Numbered from the stretch's first letter, positions 26,705 to 35,876 are shown. The stretch: DNA of 64,000 nt from Candidatus Competibacter denitrificans Run_A_D11 (GCF_001051235.1 NZ_CBTJ020000027.1:1-64000); one strand, 5' to 3'. Made by a program: numbers and translations. The notes: generated by a model from the letters alone, not told the origin.

Positions 26705-26935
26705 GATAATGATCCCCCTGGGTAGTTCTATAATGAACTCACTAATTCGGTAGGAATAGAGACATCTACCAAGCGTTAAAATAAGGGAGCCACAACCAGC
26801 AACAGCAGTAGCAAGACAGGGTTAATATCACTTCAAATCCAAGTTGCTACATGCCTTACATTCAACGGTTATAGCCCAAGGGTGGACACTCCGCCGAGCT
26901 ATTTTCAACAACACGCTTTTGTTCCGAGGAAGACT

Positions 26936-28162
26936 ATGATCGCAAGAATGGGCAAACTGTGGAGTGCATCACGCTGGCTCAGCGCCTTAATACTGGCGAT
27001 AGTCATGAGCGAGGGGATTTATGCCGCCGAACCCTCGTGGCAAGAGATCGAAAAAACGGCGCGCGGCCAAACCGTGTACTGGAACGCCTGGGGCGGCGAT
27101 GAGAAAACCAACGCTTACATCGCTTGGGTCGGTGAGCAGGTGAAAGCCCGTTATGGCATCACCCTTCAGCATGTCAAAGTCGGTGATATCGCCGAAACCG
27201 TCTCGCGGATACTGGCCGAAAAATACGCGGGTCGCAACGAAAAAGGCACGGTGGATCTGCTCTGGCTCAACGGGGAGAACTTCCATACCATGAAGGGCAA
27301 TGGCTTGCTGTTCGGGCCTTTCTCCGAAAAGCTGCCCAATTACCCCCTGGTCGATACCATCACGATCCCCAGCACTACCCTGGATTTCACCGAGCCGGTC
27401 GAAGGCATGGAAGTCCCCTGGGGCAAATCCCAACTGGTTTTTATCTACGACACGGCCCAGCTACAAAATCCGCCGAAAACCGTGGCCGAACTGATGGCTT
27501 ACGCCAAAGCCCATCCTGGCCGCTTCACTTATCCTGAACCGCCCGATGCACTCGGCTCGACCTTTCTCAAGCAGGTCTTGATCGAATTGACCGACCAGCG
27601 CGACGCCTTGCAAACACCGGTTGCCGAAACCACGTTCGGCGCGGTGACTGCGCCGCTGTGGGGCTGGCTGGACGAAATTCGCCCCCATCTCTGGCGACAA
27701 GGCCAGGCGTTTCCACAAAGCACGCCTGCGCTGCGCCAACTGTTGGCGGATGGTGAAATCGATCTGGCCTTCAGCCTCAATCCCAACGATGCGTCGGCGG
27801 AAATTGAAAAGGGGAATCTGCGCAATACCGTGCGCACCTATGTGCTGACGGGCGGCACCATCGCCAACACCCATTTCGTCGCCATTCCCTATAACTCCAG
27901 TGCCAAGGAAGGTGCCCAGGTAATCGCTAATTTCCTGCTTTCTCCCGAAGCCCAGACCCGCAAACTGGACCCGACCATCTGGGGCGACCCGACTGTATTG
28001 GGGCTTGAAAAGCTGACTCCCGCCGACCGAGAGCAGTTTACCAAGCTAAAACGCGGCATCGCTACACTTAGCCCCGGCGAATTGGGCGCACCGCTGCCTG
28101 AACCGCATCCAAGTTGGGTGGAACGACTGGAAACGGCCTGGCGGGCGCGCTATAGCCGCTAG
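26936..28162 (+). CDS. ynjB: ABC transporter substrate-binding protein, YnjB-like
   Basis: A 408-aa periplasmic binding protein. Residues about 1-31 form a signal peptide (basic start, then LSALILAIVMSEGIYAAEPS with a cleavage-like AA-E). The mature part is a family-1-type solute-binding fold with ARGQTVYWNAWGGDEKTNAY and a conserved EGMEVPWGKSQLVF segment, as in E. coli YnjB. The ATG at 26936 has GAGGAA upstream; the GTG at 26882 does not. The permease gene begins 1 nt after its stop, forming a ynjBCD operon. The substrate is not known for this family. Confidence 0.9.
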   Translation: MIARMGKLWSASRWLSALILAIVMSEGIYAAEPSWQEIEKTARGQTVYWNAWGGDEKTNAYIAWVGEQVKARYGITLQHVKVGDIAETVSRILAEKYAGRNEKGTVDLLWLNGENFHTMKGNGLLFGPFSEKLPNYPLVDTITIPSTTLDFTEPVEGMEVPWGKSQLVFIYDTAQLQNPPKTVAELMAYAKAHPGRFTYPEPPDALGSTFLKQVLIELTDQRDALQTPVAETTFGAVTAPLWGWLDEIRPHLWRQGQAFPQSTPALRQLLADGEIDLAFSLNPNDASAEIEKGNLRNTVRTYVLTGGTIANTHFVAIPYNSSAKEGAQVIANFLLSPEAQTRKLDPTIWGDPTVLGLEKLTPADREQFTKLKRGIATLSPGELGAPLPEPHPSWVERLETAWRARYSR

Positions 28163-28163
28163 C

Positions 28164-29873
28164 GTGAGCGGTCTATCACGCCAGCCTGTTGTCTGGCGCA
28201 TTCTCCTCTTACCGCTCGCCCACGCTCCCGCGTTCACGCTATTTTTGCTGCTGGCCCCGATTGCCGCTGGATTGATCGGCACACTGTTGCCCGCGTTTGG
28301 CTGGCTGCCGGTAGTGGGTGCGACTGAATTTTCCCTGGCGCCGTGGCGGGCGCTGCTCGCGGAACCGGGTTTGTGGCATTCGCTGGGATTGACCCTATGG
28401 ACCGGCTTTGCCACAACTGCACTGTCCTTACTGCTAACACTGAGCTTGCTGGCCACCTGCTATCACAGCCCTTGGCTACACCGTATCCGCCGCTCGTTGG
28501 CCCCCCTGCTCGCTATCCCCCATGCGGCGCTGGCGTTCGGCCTGGCATTTCTGATCGCACCTAGCGGCTGGCTTGTGCGCTGGTTATCGCCATGGGCGAC
28601 TGGCTGGGAGCGGCCACCCGATTTCGCGGGTTTCGGACCCCAAGACCCTTGGGGGATCAGCCTGATTCTGGCCCTGACCCTCAAGGAAGCGCCGTATCTG
28701 TTGTTCATGGGGCTAATCGGTTTGGCACAGCTACCGATTGCGGCTTGGTCGGCCATGGCCCGCTCGCTCGGCTATGGCCCCATCGGCACATTTTTGAAAA
28801 TCATCTTGCCTTCGCTTTACCCGCTATTGCGCTTGCCGGTGTTCGCTGCCCTGACGTTCGCTTTGACGGTGGTCGATATCGCTTTAATCATCGGCCCCAG
28901 CACGCCACCGACGTTGGCGGTGCAGGCGCTGCGCTGGTTCAATGATCCCGAGCTAACCCGAAGGCTACCGGCAGCGGCGGCCGTGCTTTTATTGCTTCTG
29001 CTGGCTCTGATTTCGGTGGCGACTTGGGAAAGTGCGATGCGACTGTTGGCATACTGGAGCCGACCTTGGTTGATCGGTGGCCGACGCGGTGGCGGGGGAG
29101 ATTTCGCCAAATGGGCGGCGCTCGGCGGTGGTCATTTGGTGCTGGCGCTAGCAACGCTGAGCGTCTCCGTTATGCTCGTGTGGTCGTTCGCCCGCCGCTG
29201 GGCTTTTCCACTGATGTGGCCGGAACAATGGACTCTAGAAAACTGGTACGGCCAAATCGACAATCTGTTGCTAATGACCTGGAACACGATCACCGTCGGC
29301 GTGGCGGCAACCGGGCTGGCGCTGCTGTTATCGGTTGCGTGCCTGGAGCATGAAGTCCACCGGCGGGTGACATTTGCCGGGCGCAGTGTATGGCTGCTGT
29401 ACCTCCCGCTGTTGGTGCCACAAATCGGCTTTCTGTTTGGAATTCAAGTGCTGCTGGTTTGGGGTCATCTCGACGGCGGCTGGCTGGCGTTGGTCTGGAC
29501 CCATCTTCTATTCGTGCTGCCTTACGTGTTTCTGTCGCTGGCTGACCCTTGGCGCACTTTCGATCCGCGCTACAAGCAAACCGCGCTCGCGTTGGGAACG
29601 AGCCGCGCCCGCGCCTTCTGGCGAGTCAAATTACCCATGCTATGCGGTCCGGTGGCGGTCGCGGTGGCGGTAGGGTTCGCGGTCAGCGTCGCCCAATATC
29701 TGCCGACGCTATTCGCGGGCGCGGGCCGTTACGCCACGATCACAACCGAAGCGGTAACACTGGCAAGTGGGGCCAACCGGCGGATTATCGGCGTGTATGC
29801 AGTGGCGCAAGCCGCACTGCCGTTGTTGGGATTCCTGGCAGCGCTGTGGGTGGCCCGAAAGCGGCAATCATAA
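28164..29873 (+). CDS. ynjC: ABC transporter permease, YnjC-like (two fused permease halves)
   Basis: A 569-aa inner-membrane protein with about 12 hydrophobic segments in two homologous halves. Each half has an EAA-type coupling loop: KEAPYLLFMGLIGLAQLP with the following ARSLGY, and KQTALALGTSRARAFWRVKL. This fused permease is the YnjC arrangement. Translation starts at a GTG (28164) immediately after ynjB, and ynjD follows after 1 nt, so the three are tightly coupled. Substrate unknown. Confidence 0.9.
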   Translation: MSGLSRQPVVWRILLLPLAHAPAFTLFLLLAPIAAGLIGTLLPAFGWLPVVGATEFSLAPWRALLAEPGLWHSLGLTLWTGFATTALSLLLTLSLLATCYHSPWLHRIRRSLAPLLAIPHAALAFGLAFLIAPSGWLVRWLSPWATGWERPPDFAGFGPQDPWGISLILALTLKEAPYLLFMGLIGLAQLPIAAWSAMARSLGYGPIGTFLKIILPSLYPLLRLPVFAALTFALTVVDIALIIGPSTPPTLAVQALRWFNDPELTRRLPAAAAVLLLLLLALISVATWESAMRLLAYWSRPWLIGGRRGGGGDFAKWAALGGGHLVLALATLSVSVMLVWSFARRWAFPLMWPEQWTLENWYGQIDNLLLMTWNTITVGVAATGLALLLSVACLEHEVHRRVTFAGRSVWLLYLPLLVPQIGFLFGIQVLLVWGHLDGGWLALVWTHLLFVLPYVFLSLADPWRTFDPRYKQTALALGTSRARAFWRVKLPMLCGPVAVAVAVGFAVSVAQYLPTLFAGAGRYATITTEAVTLASGANRRIIGVYAVAQAALPLLGFLAALWVARKRQS

Positions 29874-29874
29874 A

Positions 29875-30621
29875 ATGACTCCTGATTCCCAAAGACTCAT
29901 CTTGCAAGGTGTGCATATCCGCCTACAAAACCGGCCCTTGTTCGCACCATTAAATTTGACGATCCATCCCGGCGAAGTGGTGACGGTGATGGGGCCGAGC
30001 GGCTGCGGCAAATCGACGCTGCTCAACTACCTCTGCGGTACGCTGCCGCCCGCGTTTCAGGCGGAAGGTTCCGTGCGGCTTGGCGGGCGCGAGCTGGTGG
30101 ATTTGCCGGTAGAACAACGGCGCATCGGTATCTTATTTCAAGACGCCCTGCTCTTTCCGCATCTCACCGTCGCTGAAAATCTAGCCTTTGGCCTGCAAAG
30201 CGGCCTTTCGCGCCAGACTCGGCGCTTTCGGGTCGAATCCGCCTTGCTGGATGCGGGGCTGGAAGGTTTGGGTGGACGCGATCCGACGACGTTATCCGCC
30301 GGTCAGGGCGCGCGTGTTGCCCTGATGCGCACCCTGTTGGCAGAACCGGCGGCGCTGCTACTGGATGAACCCTTTTCCAAGCTGGACACCGAGTTGCGGA
30401 CACGGATGCGAACGTTTGTCTTCGAACACGCCCGCCAACGGCGTCTGCCGACCCTATTGGTTACCCACGACCCCGCTGATGCCACTGATGCGGGTGGCCC
30501 CATGATCGAGCTGGATCAAATAGCCTCGGTTAATGCCGCGAACCCGGTGGTAATGCGGGCAAATCCCGAAAATCCCGAAAACGATCCGCGCTCCGTTCCA
30601 AATGTCCCCCGTCGCCCATAA
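29875..30621 (+). CDS. ynjD: ABC transporter ATP-binding protein, YnjD-like
   Basis: A 248-aa ATPase. Walker A is GPSGCGKST and the Q-loop LFQDALLFPHLTV. The signature motif is LSAGQ, with Ala in place of the second Gly. Walker B is ALLLDEPFSKLD and the H-loop VTHDPADA. The ATG at 29875 follows the ynjC stop by 1 nt. The last ~35 residues are Asn/Pro-rich, and their coding DNA overlaps the 3' end of the convergent mraZ-like gene by 92 nt, suggesting the original stop was lost or extended. Confidence 0.92.
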   Translation: MTPDSQRLILQGVHIRLQNRPLFAPLNLTIHPGEVVTVMGPSGCGKSTLLNYLCGTLPPAFQAEGSVRLGGRELVDLPVEQRRIGILFQDALLFPHLTVAENLAFGLQSGLSRQTRRFRVESALLDAGLEGLGGRDPTTLSAGQGARVALMRTLLAEPAALLLDEPFSKLDTELRTRMRTFVFEHARQRRLPTLLVTHDPADATDAGGPMIELDQIASVNAANPVVMRANPENPENDPRSVPNVPRRP

Positions 30622-31051
30622 TCTCTTCCGCCAGTTGCGCGAAATCGGCCGGTTCGTCGGACAGGATATTGTCGTATAGAGTGGGGTCCCAACATTCGAT
30701 GCGCTGCGCATACGCCAGCAGAATTACGGCGTCGCGGATACCAGCGTAGTCCAGCAGACGGCGCGGCAACAGTAACCGGCCGCCGGTATCCAGTTCCAAT
30801 TCGGTCGCGCCCCGATGAAAGTAGCGGGCAAAATCGCGATGCTTCTTAACGAAGGGGTTCAGGCGGTCGAGCTGAGCGGTCACGCGCCGCCATTCGGTGA
30901 AAGGATACAGCACCAGATGCTGCTCGAAACCGCGATTGACTACAAAGCGGCCCTCGGCTTCGATGGGCAATTGCTTGCGCAAGGCGGCCGGCAGCGCGAT
31001 TCGCAGTTTAGAATCGAGCTTGCATTCGAACTCGCCAAGGAAACCGCTCAT
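30530..31051 (-). CDS. mraZ: MraZ-family transcription factor, isolated and atypical
   Basis: A 173-aa protein with two MraZ/AbrB-like half domains: FLGEFECKLDSKLRIALPAA and, later, TELELDTGGRLLLPRRLLDY. The FLGEFECKLD opening and the NRGFEQHLVLYPFTEW strand resemble the MraZ of Bacteroidetes more than the FRG-type opening of enterobacterial MraZ; this comparison is from memory. It has about 30 extra charged C-terminal residues. Normal mraZ leads the division/cell-wall cluster before mraW, but here neither gene of that cluster is near. The ATG at 31051 is chosen over a TTG at 31054. It may be a second paralogue with a different regulon. Confidence 0.8.
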   Translation of the reverse strand: MSGFLGEFECKLDSKLRIALPAALRKQLPIEAEGRFVVNRGFEQHLVLYPFTEWRRVTAQLDRLNPFVKKHRDFARYFHRGATELELDTGGRLLLPRRLLDYAGIRDAVILLAYAQRIECWDPTLYDNILSDEPADFAQLAEEIMGDGGHLERSADRFRDFRDLPALPPGSRH

Positions 31052-31252
31052 CAATCAATCGCTTGTTTTTGCCGTGATTCGACTCAAAATGTCACGCTAG
31101 GTAAAGATTTTTCAAGCTCTTAAAAGCGGCCTAGCGGCAACAATTCCGCTCCCACAAAAAACGCTTGGCACACACCGGTAAATTACGCGCCTGGCGTTGC
31201 TTAAAGTCAATTCGATGATCCTATTCATTCTACCGCCAGCCCAACAGTACAA

Positions 31253-31876
31253 TCAGGTTTCCTGCCAGCGGAACCGGATATCCGCCCGCGATTGGGTAGA
31301 TTCGATCAGTCGGGCGTTTGGCTCATCGGTCTGGGCCACCCAATCGCGGGCTGCTTGAGGCGCGCGGCCAAACTGCTCGTGCCGATCTATCAACCGCTTT
31401 AGGCGCAGATGGGAATCGACCTCCACATACCAAACCTCATCAAGCAGAGCGCGCACCTTGGCCCAGTGGCCGCGATCCAGCAACAGATAGTTGCCTTCCG
31501 TAATGATCAGCGGCGTATCGGCAGATACTGGGATCGCGCTGGCAATCGGTTCCTCAATTTCCCGACGGAATTCAGGTGCGTAGATCACTTCATCGCGCGA
31601 TTGCGCTCTCAGTCGCTGCAACAGCGCCACATAGCCGGCGCTGTCAAACGTATCTTCCGCTCCCTTGCGCCCAGCCCGACCTAGACGGACGAGTTCCACG
31701 TTGGCCAGATGAAAACCATCCATGGGGACCACCACCGCCCGCTCGCCGAGATGTTCACCCAAAACGTGCGCGAGGGTGGATTTACCGCAGCCCGGTGGCC
31801 CAACGATGCCCAGAATTTTGCGCTCACCGCCGGCCAGCAGTGCGTTCAGCCGCGACCAATACATTTCTCCGATCAT
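31253..31876 (-). CDS. P-loop nucleoside/sugar kinase family protein, YggC-like
   Basis: A 207-aa P-loop phosphotransferase. Walker A is GPPGCGKST (about residues 25-33), with MDGFHLANVEL as the substrate-binding Asp region. IITEGNYLLLD is the Walker B-like strand, and there is an Arg-rich lid (RLKRLIDRHEQFG). This set is typical of the uridine kinase/pantothenate kinase-like branch that includes E. coli YggC. Function in that branch is not settled; nucleoside or sugar phosphorylation is plausible. The gene stands between mraZ and a CorC-type gene, all on the minus strand with about 90-200 nt gaps. Confidence 0.85.
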   Translation of the reverse strand: MIGEMYWSRLNALLAGGERKILGIVGPPGCGKSTLAHVLGEHLGERAVVVPMDGFHLANVELVRLGRAGRKGAEDTFDSAGYVALLQRLRAQSRDEVIYAPEFRREIEEPIASAIPVSADTPLIITEGNYLLLDRGHWAKVRALLDEVWYVEVDSHLRLKRLIDRHEQFGRAPQAARDWVAQTDEPNARLIESTQSRADIRFRWQET

Positions 31877-31965
31877 CCTGGCCGGCTCAACCCAGAGAAA
31901 TTAAAAAGACCTGTATCATCAAGATGCTGAGTAGGGCGATGAGGACCGTCCTGATCCAGAGACTG

Positions 31966-33288
31966 CTACGCCTCAACCTGATCCTTCGGATAGACTCTCA
32001 CTAGCATGATGCGGGGGCCGTTCATTTTCTTCACCACCACATCGAATTGATCGAATTCGGTTTTCTGGCCTTCATGCGGCAAATCACCCAGCTTCCACAT
32101 AATCAAGCCACCGATGGAATCGACACTTTCGTTTTCAATTTCGACACCTAATTCCCGCTCCAGCGAGAAAATCGGCAAGCTACCTTTGCCGATCAAGGTG
32201 CCGTCATCCATCCGGGTCCAATCGTTCTGGCTCTGGCGGAACTCATCACGGATGCCGCCAACCAATGCCCCCAGCATATCGTCCAGGGTGATGAAACCAT
32301 CGGCTTTGCTGCCTTTCTGACCGACGATGGCAAAATGCGGTGCGCCTTTGCGAAAGCGCCGGAATAGATCGAATGCCGGGGTGTTGGGCGCAACGTAATG
32401 CGCCGGGCGCAGATAATCGTTGAAATGCTCAATGGGTTTGCCATGTTGCTGGGCCAGAAATAAATCTTTCAAATGCACGATGCCCAGCACCATTTCGCCA
32501 TCCTTAGCGAAATAGGGATAGCGGCTGTAACGACTGTGGTAGATGGTATCGAGATTTTGGCCGAGGGGACGATTCTGGTGTAAACCCACCACTTCGCCGA
32601 TGGGCCGCATCAACTCCGATACTTCCAGATCGCTGAAATCCAGGGTATGCGCCACAACGCGCAATTCGTCACGGCTCATCTTTTCTGAGGGGTTACTATC
32701 CCGCAAGATCAGCTTGAGTTCGTCCGCCGAGTAGTGAGCATCATGCCCCTGTGCGCCATCGAGACCCACTAACCGCAGCACACCCGTTGCGCTGGCATTC
32801 AGTAGCCAGATCGCTGGATACATCGCCCAATAGAACAGATAAAGTGGAATGGCGATCCACAGCGAAACCTGTTCGGGCCGGCGGATGGCCAAGGATTTGG
32901 GCGCCTGCTCGCCCACCACGATATGCAGAAAGGTGATGGTGGAGAAGGCGAAAAGGATGGAAATAATGTGGATCATTTCCGACGAACGGATGTCCAAATG
33001 CTCGAACACAGGCGCTAACAAGCGGGCGAAGGCCGGCTCACCGATCCATCCCAGCGCCAGCGATGCCAGCGTGATGCCCAACTGGCACGCAGATAAGTAC
33101 GCATCAAGATGACCATGCACCGTGGTCAGAATCCGCCCGCGCCAACCATAAGCCTTGGCGATGGCGCCAAGGCGGGTCTGCCGCAGCTTCACTAAGCCAA
33201 ACTCGGCCGCTACAAAAAAACCATTCAACGCCACCAATAGCAGCGCCGCCACCACCAACACAAAATTTTCCAAAAGCGCGTGTTCCAA
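31966..33288 (-). CDS. CNNM/CorC (TlyC, hemolysin) family membrane protein
   Basis: Integral membrane protein of the CNNM/CorC group implicated in Mg/Co efflux; the 'hemolysin' label is historical. It has an N-terminal CNNM domain with about four hydrophobic segments (VVAALLLVALNGFFVAAEF first), then a pair of CBS domains (LMRPIGEVVGL and the VAPNTPAFDLFRRF region), and a C-terminal CorC/HlyC transporter-associated domain (IGGLIMWKLGDLP). No ATG is in frame upstream of the first helix. A TTG at 33288 gives 440 aa, the family's normal length. A TTG at 33456 would overlap the thioesterase gene by 83 nt and add a non-conserved arm. The start is therefore uncertain. Confidence 0.88.
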   Translation of the reverse strand: MEHALLENFVLVVAALLLVALNGFFVAAEFGLVKLRQTRLGAIAKAYGWRGRILTTVHGHLDAYLSACQLGITLASLALGWIGEPAFARLLAPVFEHLDIRSSEMIHIISILFAFSTITFLHIVVGEQAPKSLAIRRPEQVSLWIAIPLYLFYWAMYPAIWLLNASATGVLRLVGLDGAQGHDAHYSADELKLILRDSNPSEKMSRDELRVVAHTLDFSDLEVSELMRPIGEVVGLHQNRPLGQNLDTIYHSRYSRYPYFAKDGEMVLGIVHLKDLFLAQQHGKPIEHFNDYLRPAHYVAPNTPAFDLFRRFRKGAPHFAIVGQKGSKADGFITLDDMLGALVGGIRDEFRQSQNDWTRMDDGTLIGKGSLPIFSLERELGVEIENESVDSIGGLIMWKLGDLPHEGQKTEFDQFDVVVKKMNGPRIMLVRVYPKDQVEA

Positions 33289-33373
33289 TAAACGGGGATT
33301 TGAGTATAGGAGACGCGGTAAGATCAGGCCAGAAGATCGGCCTGGATAGGATGGAGGAAGGTTCCGCTCTCGG

Positions 33374-33814
33374 TCATGAACGATACTGACCGAAATCCGG
33401 CCCCCGCTCTGGCAAGGGACGTGGTTTGCCTTCGTTGTCAACCGCGACGTAGACAATCACTGCTTCCGTCACCTTGGCAGTTTCCAGCGTGCCATCGTGC
33501 GCCCGCTGGGTGAACACTTCCACCAAGACCGTGATCGAGGTTTTGCCGGTTTTTTGCACCTGGGCGAAACAGCTCACCAGATCACCGACATAGACCGGCT
33601 TATGAAAATTCATTGAGGTGATCGCTACGGTGAGAACCGGCCCACCGGCGTACTCCAAAGCGAGGACGCCACCGGCCACGTCCATCTGCGCCATGATCCA
33701 GCCACCGAAGATTTTTCCACTGGGATTGGTGTCGGCCGGCATGGCCAGAATGCGCACCATCGGCTGTCGGTTGTGGGGAAAACGGTCCTGCTCTTGGGGA
33801 TCATGGGAGATCAT
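33374..33814 (-). CDS. Acyl-CoA thioesterase, YciA-type hotdog fold
   Basis: A 146-aa hotdog thioesterase hydrolysing acyl-CoAs. The signature NPSGKIFGGWIMAQMD contains the catalytic Asn...Asp region of the YciA/BACH subgroup, followed by TSMNFHKPVYVGDLV. The ATG at 33814 is supported by AGGAG 6 nt upstream; a longer in-frame version to 33922 has no such support. It is upstream of the CorC gene on the same strand and divergent from the deacetylase-like gene at 33989. Confidence 0.9.
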   Translation of the reverse strand: MISHDPQEQDRFPHNRQPMVRILAMPADTNPSGKIFGGWIMAQMDVAGGVLALEYAGGPVLTVAITSMNFHKPVYVGDLVSCFAQVQKTGKTSITVLVEVFTQRAHDGTLETAKVTEAVIVYVAVDNEGKPRPLPERGPDFGQYRS

Positions 33815-33988
33815 AAACAGCTCCTGGCTGGGGCGGCACAGTTCCATCGGTGCGATAAACTCCGCATCGTGGAGGGGAACAGTCGGCGGAGATTCGCTCT
33901 GTCGCGGTCTTCCCGCCTCCATCTAGCGGTAACTCCGACTATCATAGCTGATGAAAGGTCATATCCCTTCGCGAGGCTCGAAAAGCGC

Positions 33989-34948
33989 ATGCCACATACG
34001 AAAACGGTTGCCGTTTACGCCGCTGATGAGGTCAGTCATTACGGGTTTGAAGACCATCCCTTCAGCGAGGATCGTGTCCACGCCTTCTGGGATGAAATGC
34101 ATATCCGCCAGCTTGCAGATCAGGTTCGCATTTTCCAGCCGATTATGGCCACCGAAGAGCACCTGCGGTTGTTTCACACCCTGGACTATATTGAAAAGGT
34201 TAAACATCATTCCGCAATCGGTGAAGGCTTGCTGGATTACGGAGATACGCCGGCTTACAAAGGCGTCTACGAAGACGCAGTGAAAGTGGTCGGCTCGGTG
34301 CTGGATGCTGTCCATAAAGTGATGCATGGTGAGCTGCGCCGAGTTTTCTTGCCCATCGCCGGATTGCACCACAGTATGCCCAACACAGCGTCCGGCTTTT
34401 GCGTATTCAATGATGTGGGTGTCGCGATCAAACTTTTGCAACAGGAATACGGTCTGGAGCGCATCGCCTATGTGGACATTGATGCCCATCACGGCGACGG
34501 TGTGTTCTACCCGTTCGAAAACGACCCGACCGTCATCTTTGCCGATATCCACGAAGATGGCCGCTACAACTTTCCTCAAACCGGCTTTTCCTACGAAGTC
34601 GGCAAGGGGCCGGCCAAGGGTCGCAAACTCAACATCCCGCTGTTACCGCTATCGGCGGATGACGACTTTCTGATGATGTGGGAGCAAATCGAAACCTTTC
34701 TGCACCGCTGGCAACCCCAGTTCGTCTTCATGAACTGCGGAGCCGACGGACTAGACGGCGATCCGCTCGCCCACTTGCACTATACGGCCCGCGCACACCG
34801 CCGGGCCGCTCGCGGTCTTTGCGAGATCGCTGAAGAGTACGCCGAGGGCCGCCTGATCGGGGTCGGCGGCGGCGGCTATGACTTGCGCAACATCGCCAAT
34901 GCCTGGACCGCCGTTGTTGACACCTTCCTGGAAACCCCAATGCGATAA
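33989..34948 (+). CDS. Histone deacetylase/AcuC-like amidohydrolase
   Basis: A 319-aa Zn-dependent deacetylase of the arginase-deacetylase fold. It has the active-site His pair GLHHSM (H127/H128), the zinc residues D165 and H167 in DIDAHHGDG, the later metal Asp in GADGLDGDPL, and the transition-state Tyr in GVGGGGYDL. The family covers AcuC-type lysine deacetylases and acetylpolyamine amidohydrolases. The ATG at 33989 has only a distant GAGG; longer in-frame starts run through the divergent thioesterase promoter and look non-coding. No acetoin genes lie nearby, so the substrate is open. Confidence 0.9.
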   Translation: MPHTKTVAVYAADEVSHYGFEDHPFSEDRVHAFWDEMHIRQLADQVRIFQPIMATEEHLRLFHTLDYIEKVKHHSAIGEGLLDYGDTPAYKGVYEDAVKVVGSVLDAVHKVMHGELRRVFLPIAGLHHSMPNTASGFCVFNDVGVAIKLLQQEYGLERIAYVDIDAHHGDGVFYPFENDPTVIFADIHEDGRYNFPQTGFSYEVGKGPAKGRKLNIPLLPLSADDDFLMMWEQIETFLHRWQPQFVFMNCGADGLDGDPLAHLHYTARAHRRAARGLCEIAEEYAEGRLIGVGGGGYDLRNIANAWTAVVDTFLETPMR

Positions 34949-35402
34949 AACATTGGCCGTTTCTTTGGTCTGCCCTGCTCCCAAAGAATGACTTAAAAAG
35001 ACTGCATTGACAGTATTATTATGGGCTGGAAAGGGTCTTTCAGCGAAAAAAGCAGATACCTTTTGGGAAGACGCTTCATTGCCCCGCGCCTGCTTGAGCG
35101 TATCCATGCAGGCCAAGCGCCGAAAAAATCCTGTACCCATCATCCTCAATAAGTTAAAGTAAACTCATAACTTTCAATCGATTCGCCCGCTCTTCATCCT
35201 GTGAAGCAGCGGGCGCTTGCCGTTACAGAGGTTGTAAATGTTCGGTCGGGAAAGGCGCATCGCCGGGATGACTAACCCGTTCTGCGACGACCCCCACGCA
35301 GGGGCGGTGATTGTCGTCCGATCACCAGAGCAAACGATCCCAGCACCGGCCAAGCGCCTGATGTGTGGCGGATTTTCCGCAGTGATAGTGTGAGGTTCGG
35401 CG
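34949..35402. other. Gene-free stretch with several strong hairpins before nrdR
   Basis: 454 nt without a convincing gene. Structure in the second half: a 13-bp hairpin at 35184-35215, CGGG/CCCG around 35262-35277, a GACGAC...GTCGTC outer stem with CCCC/GGGG inside, and a competing GGTGAT...ATCACC stem. No T tract, tRNA, or known riboswitch core was recognised. It may be a structured nrdR-rib leader or a small RNA locus. Confidence 0.4.
35184..35215. other. 13-bp hairpin in the nrdR upstream region
   Basis: CGCCCGCT-CTTCA (35184-35196) pairs with TGAAG-(C)-AGCGGGCG (35202-35215): 13 pairs, a 5-nt loop and one bulged C. Neither strand has a T run after it, so it is not an ordinary terminator. 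It is about 190 nt before nrdR. Confidence 0.6.
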
Positions 35403-35876
35403 ATGCATTGCCCATTTTGCAATACACCTGATACCCGTGTAATCGATTCGCGGCTATCAGCCGAAGGCGATAAAGTCCGGCGTCGCCGCGAGTGCCCCCA
35501 TTGCAGTAGCCGTTTCACCACCTACGAATTAGCGGAACTACCCATGCCGCCGGTCGTCAAGCGCGATGAGCGCCGCGAGCCTTTTCTCGATGAGAAATTG
35601 CGTATTGGCCTGCGGCGTGCCTTGGAAAAACGCCCGATCAGCCCCGAACGGATTGAGGAAGCCATCGCTCGTATCAAGAACCGGGCGCGCGCTTGTGGAG
35701 AACGAGAGCTGCACAGCCAACAGATTGGTGAATGGGTTCTGGAAGAGCTGCGGGCCTTGGATCACATCGCCTATATCCGTTTTGCGTCGGTCTATCGTAA
35801 TTTTGCCGACATTGACGCCTTTCGCGAAGAAATCGGCCGTTTGCAAAAAATGCCGGGAGCGGCGGATTCCGGCTGA
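35403..35876 (+). CDS. nrdR: Transcriptional repressor NrdR
   Basis: A 157-aa regulator of ribonucleotide reductase genes. The N-terminal zinc finger has CPFC (residues 3-6) and CPHC (about 31-34). It is followed by an ATP-cone domain ([20 protein letters not shown]) that senses ATP/dATP. It leads the riboflavin operon: its TGA overlaps the ribD ATG by one base. The nrdR-rib-nusB linkage is common in proteobacteria, so the order supports orthology. Confidence 0.97.
   Translation: MHCPFCNTPDTRVIDSRLSAEGDKVRRRRECPHCSSRFTTYELAELPMPPVVKRDERREPFLDEKLRIGLRRALEKRPISPERIEEAIARIKNRARACGERELHSQQIGEWVLEELRALDHIAYIRFASVYRNFADIDAFREEIGRLQKMPGAADSG

Noticed and set aside
35007..35035. Consensus TTGACA promoter at 35007
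   Set aside because: No -10 hexamer at 16-18 nt spacing.
34949..35402. FMN riboswitch for the riboflavin operon
   Set aside because: The hairpins do not contain the conserved FMN-element boxes, and ribB is inside the operon with overlapping genes, leaving no leader for one.
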